Source: Verrucomicrobiota bacterium (GTDB taxonomy: Bacteria; Verrucomicrobiota; Verrucomicrobiae; Chthoniobacterales; UBA10450). Taken from it: a DNA stretch of 8,965 bases. Below the pieces are notes generated by a model. It was not told the DNA's origin and searched no databases. It saw nothing but the letters and a program-made list of their open reading frames with translations. Numbering within the stretch: the stretch's first letter is position 1; every line of letters begins with the position of its first letter. Shown here piece by piece: positions 1 to 4,841 of the stretch. The stretch covers positions 1-8,965 of the forward strand of contig VBQB01000012.1 of assembly GCA_005887855.1 (NCBI GenBank), written 5' to 3'. The position numbers and the translations under genes are program-made.

Positions 1-497
1 CGACGGTGGATGTTGATGCCATCGTCAACGCGGCCAACACAACCCTGCTCGGTGGCGGCGGAGTTGATGGTGCAATTCATCGCGCTGCCGGGCCGGAATT
101 ACTCGGAGAATGTCGAACGCTCGGCGGTTGCCAGCCCGGCGAGGCCAAATTGACGCGTGGATATTGTTTACCTGCTCGTTTCGTCATTCACACCGTCGGT
201 CCGTTTTGGACCGGCGGGAAACGCGGTGAACCACAGACTTTGGCGAGTTGCTATCGAAACTCGTTGCAGCTCGCGGTTGAAAACGGAATCAAGACGATAG
301 CCTTTCCCGCGATCAGCTGCGGTGCTTATCGATATCCTATTTCGGAAGCAGCGCAGATCGCTGTGGACACGACGCGAGACTTCCTCGCCAATAACGATGG
401 GATCGACAAAGTGATCTTCATCCTAGCCAATGACGAAATCGTCCGCGTTTACGAGCGAATTTTGCAGCGGACCCGAGCGTCTTCGGGATCGCATTAG
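1..497 (+). CDS. Macro-domain protein (O-acetyl-ADP-ribose deacetylase / YmdB type), 5' partial
   Basis: The reading frame is open from the left edge (first full codon at position 3), so the true start lies outside. About 164 residues remain, ending at TAG 495-497. The fragment begins with the ADP-ribose-binding signature of macro domains: VDAIVNAAN followed by a glycine-rich loop, LLGGGGVDGAIHRAAG. It continues with the core strand FVIHTVGP and the second phosphate-binding loop AFPAISCGAYRYP. Only the short first strand and GDIT-like segment, roughly 15-20 residues, should be missing. Family members of this type bind ADP-ribose and hydrolyse O-acetyl-ADP-ribose or remove ADP-ribose from proteins in the cytoplasm. 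The Asn and the GGGGVD loop linked to activity in the YmdB/MacroD class are present, so the protein looks active. The exact substrate cannot be read from sequence. No partner toxin or ADP-ribosyltransferase is visible. The gene converges on the next one, leaving 35 bp between stops. Confidence 0.93.
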   Translation, partial: TVDVDAIVNAANTTLLGGGGVDGAIHRAAGPELLGECRTLGGCQPGEAKLTRGYCLPARFVIHTVGPFWTGGKRGEPQTLASCYRNSLQLAVENGIKTIAFPAISCGAYRYPISEAAQIAVDTTRDFLANNDGIDKVIFILANDEIVRVYERILQRTRASSGSH

Positions 498-508
498 GTT
501 GCGTCGAT

Positions 509-531
509 GGTCATAGACCGCCGATACGGCG
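509..531. other. Two small abutting hairpins between convergent genes
   Basis: In the 35-bp gap between the convergent stops, GGTC-ATA-GACC (509-519) is followed by CGCCG-ATA-CGGCG (519-531), the two sharing one base. Both have three-base loops. They could help end transcription from either side, but there is no T-tract on either strand, so they do not meet the usual form of an intrinsic terminator. The arms are short enough to arise by chance. Confidence 0.25.
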
Positions 532-532
532 A

Positions 533-1009
533 TTACATTCCGCTGCGGATCCCGCGGTCGGGATCGCGCGGCCCGATATCGTGACTCACCTTGGCCCAAG
601 CCGCGTGCACCGCATGTCGAGCATGGTCCCACGGAAGCGCCGATCCGGCCTTATTTCGGTCGTAATCGAGCGCCAAATCGTTTTCGATTTCCTCGTAGGC
701 CTTGCCTGGATATTTGTGAAACCCTTCGTAACCCGTTCGATACGCTGGCGCGTAATGCTCATATGTGTAACTGGGTTTCACGAATGGCTGCTTTTCGTGG
801 TGTTCGCGCCAATATTTTTCCTCTTCAGTTGTTGGATTCATACCTTCTGCCACTCCATGTGCACCATAGGCCGCTGCGATACCACCGACAACTGTTCCAA
901 CCGCCGCCCCAGCAACGCTTCCGCCTACTCCTCCGACTCCAGTTCCTATCGGATGCGCTCCCGGCTTTCCGGTGATTGGATCGGCATTTCTTCTCCGCTT
1001 TTCCTCCAT
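533..1009 (-). CDS. Small glycine-zipper protein of unknown function
   Basis: A 158-residue protein if started at the ATG at 1009. A GTG at 1108 would add 33 residues of arginine/tryptophan-rich sequence running almost to the start of the divergent gene, so I prefer 1009. The N-terminus is polar and basic and carries DPITGKPGAHPIGTGVGG (residues 10-27). A glycine/alanine stretch with G-x3-G spacing follows (about 24-55), which would form a glycine-zipper membrane or oligomer helix. The rest is soluble and aromatic-rich: EEKYWREHH (63-71), FVKPSYTYEHYAPAYRTGYE (76-95), then DHARHAVHAAWAKV. I recall similar uncharacterised proteins (DPITG...HPIGTG, then YWRE.., then Y.YGPAYR) in many environmental Gram-negatives; their function is not established. 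The divergent partner is also a small stress-type membrane protein, which suggests, but does not show, an envelope or general-stress role. Only a weak GAGAG lies upstream. Confidence 0.72.
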   Translation of the reverse strand: MEEKRRRNADPITGKPGAHPIGTGVGGVGGSVAGAAVGTVVGGIAAAYGAHGVAEGMNPTTEEEKYWREHHEKQPFVKPSYTYEHYAPAYRTGYEGFHKYPGKAYEEIENDLALDYDRNKAGSALPWDHARHAVHAAWAKVSHDIGPRDPDRGIRSGM

Positions 1010-1037
1010 CGTGTCGGTTGCTCTCGATGCCGCCTTA

Positions 1038-1090
1038 CTCTGGTTCGTGATTCGGCCCGGCAGCGGCCGTGAAAACCGTAGCCACCAGAG
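1038..1090. promoter_or_regulatory. Nested inverted repeats in the divergent intergenic region
   Basis: Between the two divergent starts (1009 and 1124), CTCTGGT at 1038-1044 is the exact reverse complement of ACCAGAG at 1084-1090. Inside lies a second dyad, CGGCC (1053-1057) and GGCCG (1065-1069), with a seven-base loop. This is where the divergent promoters should lie, so the dyads may be operator sites or structured leader sequence. I could not find a convincing -35/-10 pair. A TATTGT hexamer directly before the ATG at 1124 has no matching -35. Confidence 0.35.
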
Positions 1091-1123
1091 ACGCAACGAA
1101 ACCGCCACTTACGATTCTATTGT

Positions 1124-1624
1124 ATGATTAATCCAAACGAAGACGATCTTACGAGGGACGAACCGCTCGCGACACCAATGCAGTCGAGCGAAGGAGAGCT
1201 CGACTCGAATGGGCGTGGGCAGTTGCGGCGAGCATCAACAAAAATTTCCGCGGCCATGGGCGATACATGGGAGGGGACAAAAGAGAAAGCGGGCCGAGCA
1301 CGCGAGCGCACCGAATTTTTCCTGCGAGAAAATCCCGTGCCGACCATCCTCGGCGCGCTGGGGATTGGAATCGTGATTGGATTCGCGATCCGCTACGCTT
1401 CGAGTAGCGAGGAGAAGACGAAAATCGAAGTGAAGTCCCCGCTCGGAAATGTGAATTGGAGCCTTCTTTCATTGCCGTTTCTCTGGCCATTATTCAAATC
1501 AGCCAGAGAAAAATACGAAAGCTCCGCCGAAGTGGTAAAAGATGGTGTCGACCGGCTGAAAAAGGTCGACGTCGACCGCTACACGAAGCCGATCCGCAAA
1601 CGCTGGAGAACTTGGACGCACTGA
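1124..1624 (+). CDS. ElaB/YqjD/DUF883-like membrane-anchored stress protein
   Basis: A 166-residue protein from ATG 1124 to the TGA at 1622-1624. Residues 1-40 are polar and probably disordered. Residues 40-66 form a charged amphipathic helix (TWEGTKEKAGRARERTEFF). FLRENPVPTILGALGIGIVIGFAIRYASS (67-94, cited here by position) reproduces the layout of the DUF883 family: an R/K-E-N-P entry and a glycine-rich single membrane helix (about 72-90). In that family (ElaB, YqjD in enterics) the helix anchors the protein in the inner membrane and some members bind ribosomes in stationary phase. Unlike the classical ~100-residue proteins, this one continues beyond the helix, with a second hydrophobic patch (about 112-124, ends in LPFLWPLF) and a basic tail (KKVDVDRYTKPIRKRWRTW). 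Assignment to DUF883 rests on pattern, not a search, and the ribosome link is family knowledge only. No Shine-Dalgarno is seen. Confidence 0.68.
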   Translation: MINPNEDDLTRDEPLATPMQSSEGELDSNGRGQLRRASTKISAAMGDTWEGTKEKAGRARERTEFFLRENPVPTILGALGIGIVIGFAIRYASSSEEKTKIEVKSPLGNVNWSLLSLPFLWPLFKSAREKYESSAEVVKDGVDRLKKVDVDRYTKPIRKRWRTWTH

Positions 1625-1791
1625 GCGTCTCTCGTTCCCGGGGGTTCGCCAATCATCTGCGCGCATTTTCATAATGCGTAGCGGCAGATTGTGCCCGCAG
1701 TCGTTTACCGCGGCCCTCCGCCCAAACCTGGGCACTGTTCACGCCTACAGTTGAACACGCGCCCATCCTCGCGGAAGATGTCGATCTTCGC
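1625..1791. other. Non-coding leader/spacer before resB, with three small hairpins
   Basis: No gene is seen here. Three stem-loops can be drawn. CGCATT-TTCAT-AATGCG (1662-1678) lies about 37 bp after the preceding stop and could help end that transcript, though no T-tract follows. GCCCA-AACC-TGGGC (1720-1733) is the second. The third abuts the resB start codon and is listed separately. No clear sigma-70 promoter is visible. The resB frame stays open upstream to about 1675 but has no ATG, GTG or TTG before 1792. Confidence 0.4.
1771..1791 (+). promoter_or_regulatory. Hairpin ending at the resB start codon
   Basis: GAAGAT (1774-1779), loop GTCG, ATCTTC (1784-1789) form a perfect six-base-pair stem. 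With G1773 bulged out, G1771-C1791 and C1772-G1790 extend it to eight pairs. The 3' arm ends at the base directly before ATG 1792. In an mRNA this would occupy the ribosome landing zone, where no Shine-Dalgarno is present. It may dampen or regulate initiation, or be chance. Confidence 0.4.
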
Positions 1792-3795
1792 ATGGCGAAT
1801 TCCAATGCATCCGAGCAACCCGGTTGGCAGCGCAATCCGGTCTTCGAATTTTTTGCGTCGCTCAAGCTCGCGGTCGTTTTACTCGCGGTGCTGATCATCG
1901 CCGCAATCGCCGGCACGATTTACGAATCGAGTTTCGACGCAAAGGTAGCACGTGCCTACGTTTACGGTGCGCCCTGGTTCAATCTCTGGCTGGTGTTGCT
2001 CGCCGCTAACCTGACCGCATCCGCGCTCTCACGCTGGCCATGGCGCAAACATCACGCCGCATTTCTCATTACGCATCTCGGCATCATTACGTTGCTGACC
2101 GGCTCGCTCATCGGCCGAATTTGGGGGATCGAAGGAACCATCACGCTTTTCAAAGGCGAGTCGCCCACCAATCGCTTGGTGGTCGATCAACATCAGCTTC
2201 GCGTGCATGACGTTGATGGAATCATCAAAGGATTTCCCGCGGAATTTTTGCATCATCCGCCGACGCCGCAGCGTCCGCGCCATCTTGGCACCCTCGCGTC
2301 TGGCGCACGTTTGCAGATCGTCGATTACGCGCCGGCGATTGAAGGAAAACTGAATCCGAAACCAGTTGCTGATGGCGGCGCCCCTGCGCTGCATTTCACA
2401 ATTTCGACCGCCATGATGAACCAGCATCTCGAAAGCTGGCTGCTGGTTGACGACCCGCAGCATGGAAGTTTCTCGATGGGACTGGCTAACATCGAGCTCA
2501 AACGCGGAATTGCACCATCAGCATCTTTGAACACCCGTCTTCGCGAGTCTGCGGCGGGGCAAGCGAGCAGAGGTGAAGCGATCGAGCTTGAGGAATCGAT
2601 TTTCGCGTTCACCAAAGCTCCGGGTGAACAAGTCGGCCGCGTCGCCAAAGGTGCAAGCACAGGCGCAAAAGTTCGGCTCGATCAACCACAGAACGGAAAC
2701 AAAGGACGCGTCGTAATTTCGCTAGGAGACAAAGAAGCCAGCTTTGATGTGGCGGAAAATCTCGGACGTGAGGTCGGGATCCGGGGAACGGAACTCAAAC
2801 TCAAGATCGACAATTACTGGCCTGATTTCCGGATTCAGGGTGGTAGACCGAGTTCGCTGAGCGATCAGCCGAATAATCCTGTAGTGCTCATCACGATTCA
2901 CGGCAAAGCTGCGCCCGCTGCGGAGACGGCTCCGAATCCACACGGTGCTGGCACAGAATTCAACACGACCGGAGGCCCGCCCGCGATGCCGCCCGTTGGC
3001 GCTGAAGCGCCAAATCATCTCACCCTGTTCATCGCGAACGATGGCGCGATTACTTACGAACTTGTTTCACGAACGAATGGCAAATCATCTGGCAATATCG
3101 ACTTGAACAAACCGCTCCCGACCGGTTGGGCTGATTGGCAGTTGAAGATCGACAAGCTGATGCCGCACGCAAAGCAATGGGTCGATTTCACTCCGATTAA
3201 GACGGAAAAGACTTCGATGGCCGCAGATTTGCCGGATGGCGTTCGGGTTCGTCTCGAACAAAACAGCGCAAAGTTTGAGCAATGGGTGCCGGCCGGCTGG
3301 CAGATCACAGTCCCAACTTCGCCTAACCAAACGATGATCGCTTATGGCTGGAAAGTTATTGGGTTACCGGTTGGGCTCGAGCTGCTCGATTTCGAGGTGA
3401 AACGCAATGAAGGCAGCGACAGTCCTGCCGGCTTTAAAAGTACGCTGCGCGTCGTCACTGCTGATGGAGAGACTGCCACTGGTTCGTGCTGGATGAATAA
3501 TCCATTTAGTTTTCCCGGCGCTTGGTGGCGGACCTGGACAGGACTCACTTACAAAATTTCGCAGGCATCGTGGAATCCGGAAAATCTCGGACAAAGCACG
3601 GTGCAGATTTTGCGCGACCCCGGATGGCTGTTGAAATGGATCGGTTCGCTCCTGGTCGTTATTGGCGTGTTCATGATGTTTTATCTCCAGCCGTATCGAA
3701 AGCAAACCGAAGGCGAACCGATCACGCCTTCAGGTCCAAGACCGCGAAAACAGGAACGCGAAACAGCGCCTGTTTCAGCAATAATTGCTCGTTGA
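1792..3795 (+). CDS. resB: ResB/Ccs1-family cytochrome c biogenesis protein
   Basis: A 667-residue integral membrane protein. Members of this family form the System II cytochrome c synthase with CcsA/ResC; the complex moves haem across the membrane and attaches it to CXXCH apocytochromes. The N-terminus carries the family's LASLKLAVVLL-like entry (here FFASLKLAVVLL, 20-31) and three membrane helices at about 22-44, 62-80 and 87-109. HLGII (95-99) in the third is the usual conserved His-Leu-Gly. A very large extracytoplasmic domain follows (about 110-610), with a Pro/Gly/Ala-rich insert at about 373-408. The family's closing motif comes next: MNNPFSFPG (568-576), ISQASW, DPG (609-611), then a fourth helix (about 612-632) and a basic tail. 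ATG 1792 is the first possible start in frame and places the first helix correctly. There is no Shine-Dalgarno. The expected ccsA neighbour is absent; a DUF1353 lipoprotein gene follows instead. The family assignment is firm, but whether it forms a working synthase here is not shown. Confidence 0.88.
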   Translation: MANSNASEQPGWQRNPVFEFFASLKLAVVLLAVLIIAAIAGTIYESSFDAKVARAYVYGAPWFNLWLVLLAANLTASALSRWPWRKHHAAFLITHLGIITLLTGSLIGRIWGIEGTITLFKGESPTNRLVVDQHQLRVHDVDGIIKGFPAEFLHHPPTPQRPRHLGTLASGARLQIVDYAPAIEGKLNPKPVADGGAPALHFTISTAMMNQHLESWLLVDDPQHGSFSMGLANIELKRGIAPSASLNTRLRESAAGQASRGEAIELEESIFAFTKAPGEQVGRVAKGASTGAKVRLDQPQNGNKGRVVISLGDKEASFDVAENLGREVGIRGTELKLKIDNYWPDFRIQGGRPSSLSDQPNNPVVLITIHGKAAPAAETAPNPHGAGTEFNTTGGPPAMPPVGAEAPNHLTLFIANDGAITYELVSRTNGKSSGNIDLNKPLPTGWADWQLKIDKLMPHAKQWVDFTPIKTEKTSMAADLPDGVRVRLEQNSAKFEQWVPAGWQITVPTSPNQTMIAYGWKVIGLPVGLELLDFEVKRNEGSDSPAGFKSTLRVVTADGETATGSCWMNNPFSFPGAWWRTWTGLTYKISQASWNPENLGQSTVQILRDPGWLLKWIGSLLVVIGVFMMFYLQPYRKQTEGEPITPSGPRPRKQERETAPVSAIIAR

Positions 3796-3820
3796 AGGTT
3801 CGGGCAAGACGTTGAACCTT
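3795..3820 (+). other. Inverted repeat overlapping the resB stop codon
   Basis: AAGGTTC (3795-3801) and GAACCTT (3814-3820) are exact reverse complements around a 12-base spacer, and two G-U pairs can lengthen the stem in RNA. The left arm starts at the last base of the resB stop. No T-tract follows, so a terminator is doubtful. It may be an attenuating or mRNA-stabilising structure between resB and the next gene. Confidence 0.35.
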
Positions 3821-3831
3821 GCTCGCTCGGC

Positions 3832-4473
3832 ATGGAATATAGGAAAGTCATTCACCGGTTCGCGCTTCTTATCATCGGGGCGGGTTTGAGTTCGTGCGCG
3901 TCAGATAAAAAGCCGGCTTTGTCCTCAGGCGCGGCACAAGAGCCGTCCAAGTGGGGTTATTACAGTGGCTCACCGGTGACACGTTGGGAGCCGGACGGTC
4001 GGACCATGACCCTCCTGAGTGAATTGCGTTACACCGATCCGCAAGGCTTTACCTGGATCGCGCCATCCGGATCGCAAGTCGATGGCGCATCCATTCCGCG
4101 ATCGCTCTGGTCGATCATGGGCGGGCCCTTTGAAGGAAAATACCGAAATGCCTCCGTTTTGCACGATGTCGCTTATGAGCAACACAAACGCCCATGGCAG
4201 GATTGCGACCGGATGTTTTACAACGCGATGCGCTGCAGTGGCGTCGGCGCGGTGGAAGCGAAGACGATGTATTACTCGCTCTACAGATTCGGGCGGCACT
4301 GGAAATTTCCGATCAAACGCGGGAAACCGGTGAAGGTCGGCGGGACAATGGTAGCAAGAGCAATTCCGCGGGCAATCCTGGTGAACGAGGTCAATGATGC
4401 GCGCGATTGGATCCGAAGCGCCGATCCAAGTTTGGACGAAATCGAAGCGCGAGCTGCCGCTGAATCGCAGTAG
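3832..4473 (+). CDS. DUF1353-domain putative lipoprotein
   Basis: A 213-residue protein from ATG 3832 to TAG 4471-4473. Residues 1-21 are a lipoprotein signal: basic MEYRKVIHR, hydrophobic FALLIIGAG, then the lipobox LSSC with Cys22 as the lipid-modified residue. The +2 residue is Ala, so in enteric terms it would go to the outer membrane. The mature part has the DUF1353 pattern in order: a strand region (LSELRYTDPQGFTWIAPSG, 62-80), DGASIPRSLWSIMGGPFEGKY (starting at 84; compare the family's DGASIP..LW), ASVLHDVAYE (107-116), then a helix with DRMFYNAMR (126-134) and a YYSLYRFGR segment. DUF1353 has no established function to my knowledge, and many members are phage or cytoplasmic proteins without an export signal. 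The C-terminus (190-213) is acidic and helical. It lies 36 bp after resB on the same strand and may share its transcript. A role in haem or cytochrome assembly would be speculation. Confidence 0.8.
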   Translation: MEYRKVIHRFALLIIGAGLSSCASDKKPALSSGAAQEPSKWGYYSGSPVTRWEPDGRTMTLLSELRYTDPQGFTWIAPSGSQVDGASIPRSLWSIMGGPFEGKYRNASVLHDVAYEQHKRPWQDCDRMFYNAMRCSGVGAVEAKTMYYSLYRFGRHWKFPIKRGKPVKVGGTMVARAIPRAILVNEVNDARDWIRSADPSLDEIEARAAAESQ

Positions 4474-4593
4474 TGCGAAGATAACGTTAGCCTCTGGGGT
4501 TTGCGTGTATCCCTAGCCTCAGCGGAGTAGTGAAGTGCGGTGGTTTCGCATCTTGGCCACTGTTGCAGAATCAACGGCAAACGATGTCAGAAG

Positions 4594-4641
4594 CCAGGCG
4601 AGGAGCGCCACGAGACCTTCGTCCCGAGGCGCTCGCCCTGG
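4594..4641. repeat. Long interrupted hairpin, REP-like candidate
   Basis: CCAGG (4594-4598) pairs with CCTGG (4637-4641), CGA (4599-4601) with TCG (4633-4635) and GCGCC (4605-4609) with GGCGC (4628-4632), interrupted by a bulged C4636 and a GGA bulge (4602-4604). An inner ACGA/TCGT (4610-4613 / 4619-4622) adds four pairs. The total is 17 base pairs over 48 bases. Size, GC content and extragenic position between convergent genes resemble REP-type palindromes. Only one copy is visible here. Confidence 0.45.
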
Positions 4642-4721
4642 TTACCTGCCAACCTGCCGATTGAAATTCGGGCGGGGTTGATGTCTTGCACCGCCACCCT
4701 TCGCAGCGCTTCCCCACCGTG

Positions 4722-4753
4722 GCATGCCGCTGTTACGGATAGATAGCGGCTGC
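4722..4753. other. Hairpin beside an A7/T7 tract
   Basis: GCA plus GCCGCT (4722-4724, 4726-4731, with T4725 bulged) pairs with AGCGGC plus TGC (4745-4753), giving nine base pairs around a 13-base loop. An A7 run follows at 4756-4762 on the plus strand. The order is wrong for an intrinsic terminator on either strand: A rather than T after the stem on plus, and T7 before the stem on minus. Its role is unknown. Confidence 0.3.
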
Positions 4754-4841
4754 GTAAAAAAACGGTGACGTTTCAGTGTCAATTACGTGACTCGGGCCAG
4801 CGCGCCGATATTCGCACCGGGAATTGACAAACCTGCCGCGA

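Larger units (their letters stand above)
4474..4841. other. Non-coding gap between convergent genes
   Basis: This 368-bp stretch separates the DUF1353 gene from the end of lon. Short open frames in it have no recognisable protein features. It holds a direct repeat of TAGCCTC (4488-4494 and 4514-4520), a long interrupted hairpin (4594-4641, listed separately), a tandem ACCTGCC motif (near 4644-4657, recurring near 4831), a second hairpin (4722-4753) and an A7 tract (4756-4762). On the lon strand the A7 tract reads as T7, but I see no good hairpin directly before it. No clear terminator could be assigned to either gene. Confidence 0.5.

Noticed and set aside
1..497. Macro-domain gene as the antitoxin of a DarT/DarG-type toxin-antitoxin system
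   Set aside because: The domain resembles the stand-alone YmdB type, and no DarT-like ADP-ribosyltransferase is seen downstream; the upstream side is not visible.
1010..1108. GTG at 1108 as the start of the glycine-zipper protein
   Set aside because: It would add 33 residues unlike the rest of the protein and use up the whole divergent promoter region. The ATG at 1009 directly precedes the conserved part.
4540..4746. A 68-residue open frame in the gap between the DUF1353 gene and lon
   Set aside because: It crosses both hairpins, has no recognisable domain and no ribosome site, and its composition looks like translated non-coding DNA.
4722..4762. Intrinsic terminator formed by the hairpin plus the A7 tract
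   Set aside because: On the plus strand the tract is A, not T; on the minus strand the T7 comes before the stem instead of after it.
4824..4829. Perfect TTGACA on the plus strand pointing into the 3' end of lon, as an antisense promoter
   Set aside because: No -10 hexamer within 15-19 bases, and a single six-base match is expected by chance.
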